64,000 nucleotides of DNA from Bremia lactucae (GCF_004359215.1 NC_090615.1:5787699-5851698), one strand, 5' to 3'. Positions 52,011-64,000 are shown, counted from the first letter of the stretch. Translations and numbers: made by a program. Notes: a model not told the origin generated them from the letters alone.

Positions 52011-52399
52011 GTTTGATCGGCGTGTCGCACAACAATTTGTGTTAAATTCTTTCTGCCTATCTTAGTCGATGGAGGATCCTTCCCAGACGTAGCACCAACT
52101 CATCAGATCTCTTTGCGCCAAGTCTATTTAGTTTCTCTTGCGTTACTTGCATTGCATCAAAGATTCTTAAATAAATCTAAGACTCAGGTTCCGTGGGTAC
52201 GCGCTTGGTACATCACTATGCCTAGCAGGAACCCTCCCACATCCGTGAGGATGTAAAGATGACAAGTGCATTCCCTATCGGCATCACCGTTGAGAATGTA
52301 AGATACCATATATATGCTTGTCGCCGCGAATCAGCAGCACAGCGAACACCAGAAGAACATGGTCTAAGTCTTCCAATGATCCCGAACTAGTGTCTTGTT

Positions 52400-55300
52400 T
52401 GCTCACCTTTGTGGCTGCCCCCTGAGGCAACTTGCCGGATAAGACAGCTTATTTATTATGTCTTTACGCTCCTTCCTTCTCCATGCGCATCTGCCTCGGC
52501 TTGTTTCTTCGACTTCAAACGTTTGCGCTGTGGCCGTCTTGGCTGACGGCAGCGACGATCTTATTTGCGTATCACTCTCTTCAAACACTTGATGCTCATT
52601 TCCTATATCCATATGCACTTGCTCAGTCTCTTGTTTTGGTTATCATGAAGTGCACGTTGAATATGGTTATTCGCATAACCATTGATCGTTTCGATGTTGG
52701 TGGGATGTGTCGGGTTGTCGTAGCGACTTTAATCTTGAGCAGTTACACCTTGTATCCCTTTGTTTCTTCGCTCATGTCCAGGATAAGTGTTCACTCTGCA
52801 TGACGAACAAGTGTCTTCTTTTCAAGATCCCGAATAACCATGCACAAGGATCCAAATACCGCAATACTAATTATATAATGGACGCCCGTCCGGTAAGCAC
52901 TTCGATCTGCGACGCACAATTTAAATTGGCTCGTGTTAGACCGCAATTAATGATATAAGCAGCATACTCTGCAGCCTCACTCCAGTAAATCAGTGCGAGA
53001 TCTGAACCAAAAACCATGGATTGCACCATGTTGAAGACGGTGCGGCTCATGCGCACGGCTTTTCCGTTAAGTTGAGGAGTGCCTACTTCGGTTAGCTGAC
53101 GTCACATATGCAAAAAGGCTAAGCACTTCATACCCTCCTCCGCCTTCAGTGCGCAGGATGTGGATGCGACAATTAAACGCGTTTTGTAACAAAGCCAGGA
53201 AAGACTCGAATATTTTGCCACAACATTTTTTTCTGCCGCGCCGCTTATACACGAACGTAAACTGACTTGTAATCAATCAATACGACCAAAAAAATATCAG
53301 TTTCCACGACAGTCTTTTGAGGTGATCGTCCTTCTTAAAATCACTACAGATCACACCCAACATGCGGTCCGTTGGTGCAATTTCGTTTTGAGCTGCTTGA
53401 TTCTTGAAACCATCGCTTTTGCACATGTGAGACAATCCACACGCACGTGATCAGTGAGTACAATGCCGTAATCAAAGTCTTTGGCCATACGCTCTATATG
53501 GTGTTATAAGAGATGTGTCCGAATGGAAAATAAAAGTGATGCAGAGAACCCTTTTGTACATCTTTTGTTGGCCCCGTATCTTGTACTGCCGCCACACAAT
53601 CTCACTCAGTTGCGTAACGTCATATTAGGCACGCGTGGTGTCAAAATCGCCACAAACACACCATAATCAGTTCGTAAACTAAACAGAGGATCTGCATCTG
53701 ACGCACATCCTGTCGCGCTCCTTAACCAAGGAACACCCCATTGATATGAGGTTTCAAGCCAGCTTGGGTGCAACACAGAACCATGCTTGGTTACCTTAAG
53801 TGTACCTTAATCAGGCATCCGGAGCCCATCAAATCAATTACATTATGTGGCATCAAGTAGCAAGCCTGGGGCTTTGATGAGATGCCTACTTGCACCACTG
53901 TCGATCACCCACGTATTCAAGGCCCTTTCCGTGATGTTGAAAATGTAGCCAAGTGTTGACACCTTCAGTTCCGGATGATCGCGTGCAGCCAATACAAAAT
54001 TAGCTTTTCCGCTGTCATCGTCTTTCATAGGTTGATGGCAATTTCTCGCCAATTGTCCTCTATTGCCGCAATTGCAACGCTTTATGTTTCACCTTGGGAT
54101 TGGAGTTAAACCTTGCCGTGTCTCGCTGCACTGACCATGTCTTTGCTCATCTTCTTGACGGCTTTTCCATCGTCCTTAATTTCTCCGCCTATGCGATAAC
54201 TTTTTGGGCGTTTGCGAGGTAGTCCATGCGGCTCGGCTGGTATCGTACCATCATCGCAATCTTTAAGATGCGGTGCCGCGTACTTGACGATATTTGTCAC
54301 GACATGTCGTTCGTGTGACTCGCTTTCTTGGCACAATGCTGTCAGGTATAGAAGATGCTGGATCCATGAACGTCACTTGGCTTTCTCTCTCGGGAACAGT
54401 GCAGCGGCTTGTTGGTGTGTGATAGTCACGTTGAATGCTCAGTACAGTTGATCGAGTGCGTTGTACAGCGTCGCATTTTCCCCCCACCAGTCCGCACGTT
54501 GGCTTGGGAATGCGCTGTAGCCACATTGATTGGCACCATGCATTCTCCCAGCTTGTTCGCCTTGAAGCGTTCTCCAGTGCCGAGTTCTGAGTACTTTTCT
54601 TCTTCCGTGAATTTGTTTTTCATGAGCTTTGGAATTTTAATCGCCCCTCGTGCGGTGTCTGAGCTTGGCGTAGGACTAAGCTGAATGAACTTGGTGATAG
54701 TGCTATGGAGGAAAAAGCTTCTTCAAGGGTCGAGCAAAGAATACGCCTTTTGGAAGACAATATGTCTACAAATCACCAAGCTTGGCACTTACGGCAAATC
54801 GTGGCCGGTATCGGGCCCCGCGGAGCCGTGTGAGAGACCCCTGATTGTAAGAAACGCGACTGTGTAGCGCTTTTAAAAATGCTGCTCCAGTGCCGAGCCT
54901 CAATTTGACCAACATGGTTGTCTATGTTCTCGAGCATCTTGAGCATCTTCGTAAGGGTTGTTGCTAGTTTCCTGGTGGTGTTATGTTTCGCTATTTTCTT
55001 CAAATGCCTTCCTTGTGCTATGCCGCTTCTTTTGTCTTGATTAGTCTTGTCGGTTCCTTTCGTGGGCCGTCCTACTTGCGTGGACTTAGTGTTGTCGTGC
55101 TTTCGTCACGATCTCTTTACCAAGTCTTCTAGCTTGGGCTCCTAACTTGTAGATCGAAACACAATGTACGTGAGCGGTGTCAGCAGGAATTGTCGGGGAA
55201 CAATATATGTTTAATGCAGTTTTCAAGAGTTCCCATACATGCACACTGCAACCCTTTGCAGTCGTCGGTGTCTTTGCCACGAATTCTCGCAGTCGAACCG

Positions 55301-55560
55301 TTTCGTTTTTAAAATTCCTAACTGCCGTGCAAAGTCTCTTCGAGGCGGCGTTTACTATGCACTGGAGGCGCATTCTTCCAACACAAATCCGTGCAAGGGT
55401 TTGCACCGATCTAAACAGATTAATAACCCATCTATTGAATGTTAATGGAATATTACTAAGATCTCGTGGTATCACTATCCATTTCGGAAGCATATCGCTT
55501 ATTGTGCTTACTGCTGTGAGCGGTATATCCTGTTCGCGCATTAGGGTTCCAAACACTCCA
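52400..55560 (-). mobile_element. Second copia-type relic, minus strand
   Basis: From right to left: an uncertain upstream region (55556-55086); gag-like pieces (54526-54106, with charged segments such as GEIKDDGKAVKKMSKDM); protease at 54052-53843 (NTWVIDSGASRHLIKAPG, with the Asp-Ser-Gly active site); integrase core at 53276-53067 (FESFLALLQNAFNCRIHI; LRTEGGGGYE); and 53056-52871 (VFNMVQSMVFGSDLALIYW; EAAEYAAYIINCGLTRAN), typical copia integrase. Stops and frame shifts occur between the pieces. Reverse transcriptase is not seen to the left, so the 3' part is deleted or replaced. Its sequence differs from the copia relic in block 1, so it is a different family or an older copy. Confidence 0.8.
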
Positions 55561-58500
55561 TTAGACCCATGAATGAAAAGATGGTACTTTTTGACATACC
55601 GTCAATGATTATGTCCATCCTCGGTATCGGCGTTGAGCCGGTGCCGTTGCAGTACCCATTAAATATCTCTTCGGCCTTATGCTTGCGTAAGGCAACAGAA
55701 GGGTGACAGATAGTGCACGCATTCAATAAGCTTAATCACGTGGCCCGCTGCAAAGCGATCGGTAAGATCTTGTTGAGTGATAATACTTGCTCTCGAAGCA
55801 GTGGACATAGCGTCATGACACATTAATTCGAACCATGTGTCAGGTCAATCTCGTATGGTGTACATTTATCCTTATGGGGCTTGCGTGGAACCGAATCAGG
55901 AAACTTAATTTGAATACGGTCAAATCCTTATACAAAGGACTTGTTTCAGAAGACTCCCAAGAGTGAGACGTAAAATGTTCAATCCGAGTAGGAAACTTTC
56001 GTCTATCGTTGAGGAATAGAGCCGTTCGTTCTACGAAAATACATTGCCGACCTTAGGTATTTTATCGAGCAGATCACGCAAGAACTGTTTCGGTTCTAGC
56101 GTTGGCAAATGAGTTTACTCCGAAAATTAGCTTTGAAGACATTATCAGGTCAAGTAGATAAGCGCCTATATTTGACCTGTTACCAACCAAGGCGTTCAAC
56201 ATCTTCATTCCTTCCATGAAACTGATTTCAACAAGTTTCTAGGGACTTATTCCCTCGGGTTCTTGGGCACTCAATCCCTCAAGTATTGAGACTTTTTATC
56301 TATTAGATTGAAGAGTATTTTTCCTAACACCCTCGGGATGTGGTTGCGCAACGCTAGCGAGATCGTCTACGATCGACTCTAGTCGATCTAGGATTTTTGC
56401 GTGGTCTCTGAAAGACAGGCATTCTAACCTTCCGTGAATGTTGCTCTTTAAGCAAGCATCCTTGTTTGAATCCACCAGACTTATTCTAGTAGGCCAACCT
56501 TTGACGATGCCTGTGCTTGTGCACAGCCGTCGATATATAACTTCATTGTGTGATGGTGAGGTCTTGTGCAGTCATACTAACGACTGAATTATAAGTAAGG
56601 TTATTGCACTTACTCGTGGTACAACACCAATAACCACAGGTATATCCACACCGGTATCCTGGCGTGTAAGCTGAACAAGACTTAATCTTGACAACAAGCT
56701 TTTCCAACTTAGCCCGGACATGCCATATCTTGACCCTTTGGGCTCAAATTTCATGAGCCATTTGTGTTGGACCCTTCCCAGACAAACATCGAGCCGCCAC
56801 ATGCCGAATTAGGGCTTGAGTAGAGCTTCTGAGTTTGAAGCAGGACAAGCGTGACATATACGCTAACGCCCAACGCACGCGTACATTGTAAAGCTGTACC
56901 GTGTGGAAGTTTATTGATCAGCAAAGACAGGCCGCTGTTTTATCAAGGGTGTTGAAGATAGTCCGCTCTTCAAGTTACAAAGGATCGTAATGATGCAATC
57001 GCTGTCAAAAGACAGGGAATTACGCCTATAAGAGTAGTGCCCCACGCCCGGTGCCAAAAAAGCACTGACCGTAACGATCGACCTCCCGCAAAGAACAGCG
57101 GAGGACGCCGACCCTACGCTATTTAGAAATTGCAACGGCGAGGCGGATCGTAAAAAAAACGGCCGGAATCAGTTGGCACGGATCGCCCAACTGATCATCC
57201 AGCCACTTCAAGAGAACTTGCAGGTTTATCGACAAAAGTTTTTTTCGAAACACAGCAATCTGCGTTGCTGCCCCTCGTGATAAAGGTAACCTCATAAATT
57301 CAAAGTGACAACTGACTTTTTTACTTCGTTCCTCAGTCGATTGTCGTGCGTCGCACAATTACATTCGATGTCAATCGCTAGAAGATCGTATGATCAAATT
57401 TGTTGAGCGCAAAATACCTGAGACAAGGACGACAGTGCGTCTTGTAATGGGAGCATCTATATTTTCTTAAGAACAGTGTAGTTGGCATTTGATTCACTTA
57501 AAAAGTAGATAAAAAATTGATGTCATCCTGTGAATACCATGGCTCAAAAAGTGCGCTATATGCATAAAATTGGCAGCATCGATCCGTTACGATGCATGTC
57601 TCTTGCTCATCCCATGCTCATTAGATGACCATCTGATGAACGTCTTGGAGCGTCTACAAGCGTGAGTCACTTAATCAATGGCGGTTGTTCGACTGCAATT
57701 GTTCGACAGCGGGTATGACGTTATTAGGATGATGTCGTTCAAAGCTTATAGAAGGTTCAAGCAGCTTCTCGGTAATTATTGGCTTAGAGACAGCAATAGA
57801 GACTACGAAGTAATATCAAAAAATGAATACTTTGTATCCTACTATCGAGTGCACACTCCACCTCCTTTCAATGCTGGCATTCACATTCGTCATATCAACC
57901 TCGACGCGACGAGCTTCGACAGCATTGTTAAGTTCGACGGACCATCTCGGCAAGGAGTCATATTTTTACTGCTTTGAACTTGGAGAGTTCTGTCTTCAAT
58001 CTTTAAGGACAACGCGCATGCATTGACCTGCAGCAGCAAGGATAGCTAGCACTGAATCAGCACTAGCGAATGATACCTGGTAGCACTTCGTTCTTTACAT
58101 CCAAGATGAACATGTGTAAAGGCTTTCACGCCACGTGTTAGAGGTTTGCTCACTTGATTGACCTCGAATGGAATGCAGTCGTTAATAGGTTCGATCGCAA
58201 GTGGGCCAGCCGTTAGAATAATGTTGTTAGCGCAACAGAATGACGATCAATATGCGGCTAGCGCTGATTTCATAATACATGGGCTTGACGCGGCCCGTGA
58301 AATGGTAACCTTGCTTCACCAGCAAAGCTCTCAATATAGTTGTTGAGAGGACAAGTACTACTACCTCTTACAGTCCTGAATTTATATTTCAGCAAAAACA
58401 TCGAGTTGATCCAACCAATAAATGAACCGAACTGTCACATTACTGCCCTGCATTGGTAATATTTGTACAATATTATGCATAAAATTAATATTTTTCATTT

Positions 58501-58610
58501 TCCATAAATAGTAGATAAGAATTTTGCAACGAACACATTTAATTGAAAAAGATCCAGCCTCACTACATTTCTTTTTATTTGTTTCCATGAAAAACTACCG
58601 TATCGAATGA
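55561..58610. other. Gene-poor, TE-derived-looking stretch without a clear element
   Basis: Only short open frames occur. The largest include 57678-57977 (+), a 99-aa unrecognised frame (VIRMMSFKAYRRFKQLLGNY), and 57358-57119 (-). None shows a domain I know. Codon patterns of decayed retrotransposon pol are suspected but not demonstrated. The final ~200 bases lead into the 3' end of the PLC-like gene. Confidence 0.4.
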
Positions 58611-60468
58611 CTACTCAATTGAGGTTACTCCTGATACTAAAAGTGTCGTCGCGTGGACAACACTTTCGTTAATTCTCGTCGAGTAGACGTCATCAACATA
58701 ATGTTTTGCATTCAACCACACACCCGCCGTCGAGTTCAATCCGTTTTGTTGCATCATTAATAATCGATACAAAAGCTCATTTTCATATCCACATGCAGGG
58801 ACGGAATACTCCATTACGGTAAAAGGCAAAGCTGCGCAAGCGACAACTGCGTCGGCTTCAACGACCGACGAGCTTCCAAGCTGCCAATGGCGTGGGTTGT
58901 TTACATCAACACATGCCGCCACCAAGTTCTTTGTGTTGCAATCTACGCTTTGCCAAGTCTTTGACTGTTGCAACAGTGCCACACACTTTTGAGGTTGGAG
59001 CTCATGTCCTTTAGTGACCACCCAAATAGTAGCTTCCACGCGCTTAGGAGTAATATTGTCCGGTGATGGTAAGTTGATGCCACAATTAATTACCCCAGGA
59101 AGCGATTTTTCGTTCAATAAATTTTGATTGATACCGAATTGACCTGCGGCATTGAGGATTCCGTACTCAATTTCGCTCGTTTCTGGACGAAAAATCGTCA
59201 ATTTGTTATCTGGACTTCCTGGAGTTTTCGTTGCTGACTCGTGAAAATGGCAATCTGGAAACAAAGAAAGCGGAAGATGCGGCTCTTGCCAATTACACAC
59301 AGTGTCTTTAACAAAAAGAATCTCCTCTCCAGACGCAAGGTAATCGATGCCACTCATAAAGACAACACGCTTTCCAACACTTAGAAGCTCTTCAAAGGTT
59401 GGCCACTTTGTATTGTACTGAAATCATTTCGTACAATAATCAATAATTGTCAAGTATTGTACATTAAAAAATCCAATACGAACGTACCGCCAAATCAAGT
59501 GGTCGAAGGATCTCGTTTTCGGCAAAATATTCTTTTATATAGTCTAGCAACTTTCCCACCTTGTTCCATTTCATAAGATCCGTTTCATCATCAAAGAATA
59601 CGATTAAAAATTCATCCTGATTCTCCGGAGCATGAAGCCACATCGACAGTTCATTTAACGCGTCTTTTAATGGTCGCTGCTCTTTTGCTGGAATGCTACT
59701 CATACTGGGTTTGCAACCAATAGTTTCAGAATCCCATTCAATGTCCGTGCCCAAAATTTTTGCAATATCATTAAACACGGTAATTATGCCGTCGAGCAAC
59801 TTAAGTTTAAATCCGCCACAATGGGCAATATGCAGATCATCATCGAACCAATGCACATCAAGCTCAATAAAACGTACCCCCATGTGCAACTGGTCCGTCA
59901 ACGAAAACAGCTGGTCATTTGTATGGATCGTCATGCCTTTTTTAAACCACTTGAAGTAATGCAAGTACCCCTCAAACACATGGTCTTCTACGCCGTACCC
60001 ATCGGCAATATTAATTGCCGAATTGTGGCTTCCAAGCAATGTTGCCGAGCAAAAGTTGCGTCGGTACGCAAGTTTCCGTTGCAATTTTAGCGCTTTTTGA
60101 GCCCAGTGGTCCATCTGGACACTACCGTGTTTGCAAACAATTGCACACACGCCCTTTTTGTCGCAACGTTCGATTTTATCACAGTTTACGTCAATAGGCA
60201 CGAGATCAGGCACAATATGAAGCACCTGAGTCTTGAATTGGGCTCTTTCTAAATTGATTTCGTCCGAAGAAAGAGCCCATAAAGTGTTTGACAAAAAGTC
60301 AGGCGGTGGCTCAACGGCAACAATCGAACTCGCTAAAAGAACCGCCAGAACAAAGGCAAGTATATAGACAAAGGTGCGCAATGTAGTAGAGGAGATTAAA
60401 AAAGCGCCTTTCGCCGTAGCATTCAGACGTAGCGCGTTAACGTGCATCATCGACCGGAAGCGCGCCAT
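58611..60468 (-). CDS. Membrane-anchored PI-PLC X-domain-like phosphodiesterase
   Basis: Exon 1 is 60468-59488 and exon 2 is 59417-58611 (70-nt phase-0 intron, donor GTACGT, acceptor TTTCAG), giving 595 residues. One hydrophobic helix at about 29-50 anchors the protein, probably with the catalytic part in the lumen or outside. A Cys-rich patch (CDKIERCDKKGVCAIVC) follows near 96-112. The X-like TIM-barrel contains ATLLGSHNSAINIADGYG (catalytic His148), GVRFIELDVHWFDDDLHI (second His and acidic metal ligands), and FLIVFFDDET. A C-terminal region of about 250 residues carries several Cys and is less clear. The fold is as in bacterial-type PI-PLC or glycerophosphodiesterases without C2 or EF domains. 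The exact substrate is unknown. The in-frame TTG at 60483 was not used as start. Confidence 0.82.
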
Positions 60469-60654
60469 GTCGTCTCGATCCAAGAAACCGTTTTTCGCTC
60501 AAACTAAAGTAGTCGTTTTTTTAGAGTCAACTTATTACTAAGAAGTAAAACCGAAATTACTATAAAAACATCCTAGTTTCATAATTGATGTACACCACAC
60601 CACAACGTCGTCTCGTACGAGCCACCGCCTTGCTACTGTTGTCGACGAAGTCGC
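60469..60654. promoter_or_regulatory. 186-bp divergent promoter between PLC-like gene and LETM1
   Basis: Both genes start within this region's edges, facing away from each other. A TATAAAA-like ACTATAAAAAC lies at about 60559-60569 and could serve as a TATA element for either gene. Confidence 0.45.
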
Positions 60655-63106
60655 ATGTTGCGCTCTAGTCTTCGCAAGATGCCGCGTCCGCAGCCGCTAC
60701 GGTGCAATGCAACTCGTACACATCTTCATGCCCAAGCAACGTGTCACCTTGCACCTTTAATACGCTTTCAGAGCGACTTTTCAAGCTATCGGAATCGTCA
60801 CCAGTCGTCGATATCCCTTGCGCAGCCACTGGCCCCATATCCGCGCGTATTTCGCCACGCACACTTCCGTGAATTTGCCACCTTGCCTACCAAATCTCCA
60901 GTAACAGAACCAGCTATTCCATCTTCCTCCGCAGACGTCGCCGCGCATAAGAAAAAAGTTGCCGCGGCTCGACGTCGACGGAGTAAAATTCGCGTCTTGG
61001 AGGAAAAGCTCGAGTCGGCGCTTGAAAAAGGTGGAGAGCGACGACTTCTTCGCGTGACGGAAAAAGCGCTTCCAAAAGTACCGGAACGTGCCGTGTCGTT
61101 GCTTAAACGAACGCCCCAGCTTGCCATACAAGGCATACAAGCCGTTGCGCATGCTTTTCAAGTGCTGTGCACGGACCCTGCGTCTGTAAAAGCGTGGCTT
61201 CTTACACTAAAAGGAAAAGTCAAGCATGAAGTGGATCATTATTGGCTTGGCACGAAGCTCTTGTACGCGGATGTGTCGACTTCCACACGCATTCTTCGTC
61301 GTCTTTTAAAAGGGAATGCCCTCTCTCGACGAGAACGCAAGCAATTACAACGCACAGTAGCAGATCTTCTTCGTCTCGTACCCTTTGCATTCTTTGTCGT
61401 TGTTCCATTTATGGAATTGCTCTTACCCGTGGCCCTCAAGATGTTTCCAAACATGCTTCCCAGTACGTATAAAGATTCGTATCAGCGTGAAGAAGACATG
61501 AAGCGGCAATTGCAACTCCGTGTGGCCTTGGCAGGTTTTCTACAAGACACGGTCAAGGAAATCATGCAGGATACCCACGATACGGAAGGTGTGTCGGAAG
61601 AACGCAAGGCAACAGCAAGTGAAGTCATGAATTTCATTGAACGCGCACAGTGTGGAGAACCTTTAACCGCGGATGAAACCCTCCAAGTCGCGCAATTGTT
61701 TAATGATGAATTAATGCTTGACAACATCTCCCGTCCTCAACTTGTGGGCATGTGTCGTTTCATGGGGGTCCAGCATTATGGAAATGACAATTTGCTTCGT
61801 TTTCAGCTACGAAATCGCATTCGACAGTTGAAAAAAGACGATCAAGCGATTCTTTGGGAAGGATTGGATTCGTTGAATAAAGAAGAACTCCAATTCGCGT
61901 GTGTTGAACGTGGAATGCGTGCCACGGGATTAACGAAAGCCGGGTATGTGCGTCAAATGCGACAATGGTTGGATTTGTCCATTAATAAGAACGTTCCAGC
62001 GTCGTTGCTCATCATGTCGAGGGCGCTGAATATCACGGCCACGGATAATTTAGAACAAGCTTTGGCGACGTCCATGTCTTCCATGGACGAAGAAGTCGTG
62101 ACGGAAGTGGCATTGGCTGCCAAGGCTTCTATGGTGAGTGAGACGCCCGAGATGCGAAAATTAAAGCTCGATAGTATTCGATATCAGAACGAAATGATAG
62201 CGGATGAAGAAAAGTATCGGGATGAAGCGCAGAAGAAAGACACGGAAGCTCAGAAACAAGCCGAGAGTGAAGTTCATGCGACGGATAAGGTCACTTCGGT
62301 CGAACAAGTCATTTCGGACGTGATTTATGAGAAAGCACAATCGAATCGATTGGTTTCAAGTACCATGACGGAGATGAAAGGACACGACGAGACGATTGGA
62401 ATTCCTAAATCCATTGAAAAGATTGTGAGTTTAGAGGAATTAAGTGCTCTCGAGTCATTGGCATTCAAGTCGCTTGTGGAAAAAGAACGTCAGACGGTTA
62501 GTCAATTGAAACAGAACAAGTACGAGATGGATGTCGACGGATTATTGGCGGCCGGTCGCATTGGGGCACAAGCCACTGAGAACAAGACTGCGGGTCGAAT
62601 GATGAAGAAACTCGAATCAATGTTATCGAATCTCGAAGTCGAGATTGAACAAGTGGATCGCCATGTAGGCGATCGATTGAATCTTTTGGATCGCGATAGT
62701 GACGGAGTGCTCTCGGCCGAGGAGCTACGAGATGCCGTGATGACGATATTACGAAAAGCAAATACCCAAGAAGATGTCGAATGGGTCATTTCGTTGATTG
62801 ATGAAGACAATGATGGCAAAAGTACGGTGTTGTGGCAAGTGATTGAAAGAAAAAGGGGGTTGATTGATGTTGTTGTTTTTGTTTTGTGTGTTGCTAGTTG
62901 CATTGGAAGAATTGGTGGCGTGGATTGCGAAATGCCGTGAAAGTCTCGAAGCAACGGGTCGCATTGCCTTGCAAGAACCAACGGATGTCGAAGCAGGAGT
63001 GGAAAGTGAAAAGATGGACAAGTCGGAGAAAGCTGAAAAGGTAAAAGTTAAGCGAGGAAATAGTCGCAAGAAGAAAGAGATGGATCGTGAAGTTGGAAAC
63101 GTATGA
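60655..63106 (+). CDS. LETM1: LETM1-like mitochondrial inner-membrane protein with EF hands
   Basis: LETM1 (Mdm38) proteins act in mitochondrial cation/H+ exchange and ribosome binding at the inner membrane. Exon 1 is 60655-62821 and exon 2 is 62898-63106. The 76-nt phase-1 intron (GTACGG donor, TAG acceptor) splits the second EF hand as DEDNDGK|IALEE, whose reconstructed loop is a good EF-hand fit. The product has 791 residues. A basic presequence covers about 1-60; a Lys/Arg-rich coiled coil follows. The conserved membrane helix is at about 241-263 (LVPFAFFVVVPFMELLLP), and the ribosome-binding-like LETM1 domain follows (LPSTYKDSYQREEDMKRQL; DNISRPQLVGMCRFMG; LLRFQLRNRIRQLKKDDQAI). Two EF hands are at about 679-690 and 716-727. 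The tail is charged and coiled-coil-like, ending in KEMDREVGNV. It shares a 186-bp promoter with the PLC-like gene. Confidence 0.92.
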
Positions 63107-63426
63107 AAAAAAAAAAGAATTGGAAAATGGGGAATGAAAGGGATTTTGCGCCTTTTTTTTAAATATTCCTTGCTTAAATTTGATCTTTTTTCGTTTCAAG
63201 GCAAATGGGTGCATTAATTGATATTTTTAATGTTGAGAAATCGGTTTGAGAATGGACATTATAGACTTGATTTTAGGAGTCCATGTCATTGCGAATGTCT
63301 CAGTGTTTATCGTAAGAGACATTAGCAGCCAACAAAAGGCGGTATCTTGGGGCTTGAACCATCTTATTTAGTATCGCGACCCATTGGTAAGTACCACCAC
63401 AAATTAATTGCGCTCGTGTTTAAAAG
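63107..63426. other. Short intergenic stretch after LETM1
   Basis: Contains the LETM1 3' region (AAAAAAAAAG at 63106) and AT-rich sequence. A GTAAGT at about 63387 could be a donor belonging to a 5' untranslated exon of the next gene, with AAAAG|ATGGGCAAG as acceptor. No gene seen. Confidence 0.4.
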
Positions 63427-64000
63427 ATGGGCAAGATTCATTGCAGCGCTATTGCCAATCAGGAGTTTGCCTCGCTTAAAAAGGTGCTTTGCCAGACAGC
63501 CGACGATGCGAAACAATGTATTCGACTACTTAAGCAACATCTTTTAAGAGTCGACAGTTGCCATGGTAAACTTTTTATCCACTCGGCCACTGTATTTATG
63601 CGAAACGACATGCGCAAAGCAAAAGACACGTCTTTTGAGCTCAAACGAGTTGCCAATGCCATTAGTCAAATCTCCGAACCATCCGATATGGAGATTGAGG
63701 CAGCACGCAATGGCATGGAAGCTATAGCGAAAGCCATGGATGTCCTGCATACGACGGCGCGCAACTATGACAAGGTACACAACCAATCTGAGGTCGTCCA
63801 GAGTACATTTAAAGTTCGCAAGCGTGACCGCGAACAAGACCACCTCGAAATGTTCGTGTGTGATACCAATACACTCGAGGCGCTTGTGAAGTCAATTGTG
63901 CGCGACAATTTCAATCTTAGCGCTTTGAGTCATCAAATTACTATTACACAGAAATCGCTCACGTCGTCGCCGAGCTTTGTTGAGCGTGCGAAGGAGGCGG
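63427..64000 (+). CDS. Partial unrecognised protein, cut by the window end
   Basis: The frame opens at ATG 63427 (MGKIHCSAIANQEFAS) and stays open to the end of the window, giving at least 191 residues; it runs off the edge, so its end is unknown. It is helical and charged, for example CIRLLKQHLLRVDSC, MRKAKDTSFELKRVANAI, MEIEAARNGMEAIAKAMDVL and FKVRKRDREQDHLEMF. No membrane helix or catalytic motif is visible. The start is strengthened by a possible upstream splice acceptor (AAAAG before ATG) and by lack of stops. I do not recognise the family and assign no function; a coiled-coil or helical-bundle protein is likely. Confidence 0.7.
   Translation, partial: MGKIHCSAIANQEFASLKKVLCQTADDAKQCIRLLKQHLLRVDSCHGKLFIHSATVFMRNDMRKAKDTSFELKRVANAISQISEPSDMEIEAARNGMEAIAKAMDVLHTTARNYDKVHNQSEVVQSTFKVRKRDREQDHLEMFVCDTNTLEALVKSIVRDNFNLSALSHQITITQKSLTSSPSFVERAKEA

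Noticed and set aside
1..64000. CRISPR arrays, bacterial operons, rRNA or tRNA genes
   Set aside because: No regularly spaced direct repeats, no Shine-Dalgarno-linked gene runs, and no tRNA cloverleaf or rRNA sequence recognised by eye. A tRNA scan was not possible here.
1..64000. RXLR or CRN effector genes
   Set aside because: No open frame combined a signal peptide with RXLR-EER or LFLAK motifs. Hydrophobic short frames in TE blocks had no such motifs.

Overview
The window looks like oomycete nuclear DNA, most likely Peronosporales (a Phytophthora or downy-mildew relative). The evidence is compact, mostly 1-5 exon genes; short introns (48-104 nt, usually GTACG or GTAAG donors and AG acceptors); short intergenic gaps; at least one initiator-like element (GCACTCATTTCCAA) just before an ATG; and gene islands separated by blocks of nested, decayed copia, gypsy and MULE elements. 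No bacterial-type operon, rRNA, tRNA or CRISPR array was recognised, and no secreted RXLR-type effector ORF was seen.

Island 1 (about 1-21.3 kb): a PIG-X-like GPI mannosyltransferase subunit; an unrecognised 320-aa protein (-); a FAM210/DUF1279 mitochondrial protein; a decayed spermidine synthase fragment; eIF1; mitoribosomal mL43 (-); a 3059-aa intronless ATR checkpoint kinase; a ketohexokinase-like PfkB sugar kinase; a METTL22-like methyltransferase starting 8 nt after the kinase stop; and a membrane-anchored HECT ubiquitin ligase with a RanBP2-type zinc finger (-).

TE block 1 (21.8-35.9 kb) is bounded by two copies of one ~0.4-kb LTR-like repeat in opposite orientation. Inside are a gag-like remnant, a MULE with ~230-bp terminal inverted repeats and a broken transposase, minus-strand exons resembling the Golgi tether subunit COG3 (broken host-gene copy), a minus-strand copia relic (27.5-30.8 kb), a deleted minus-strand gypsy element with its own short LTRs (31.7-35.1 kb), and a near-perfect 35-bp hairpin.

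Island 2 (36.4-45.8 kb): ISCU iron-sulfur scaffold, a DUF676 lipase/esterase, a RING-H2 protein, chaperonin subunit CCT6/zeta, a VTI1-like Qb-SNARE (-) divergent from an MMTAG2-like nuclear protein, and FAD synthase (-). These are housekeeping genes with no shared pathway; neighbours share short divergent promoters or converge closely.

TE block 2 (about 46-58.6 kb) holds a candidate solo LTR, gypsy fragments on both strands, a copia relic and a remarkable 82-bp compound fold-back. Island 3 (58.6-64 kb): a membrane-anchored PI-PLC-X-like protein (-), divergent LETM1 with EF hands, and the 5' part of an unrecognised coiled-coil-like gene that runs off the window.

Exon structures were derived by hand from reading frames, splice sites and family resemblance; none was checked by alignment or RNA data.
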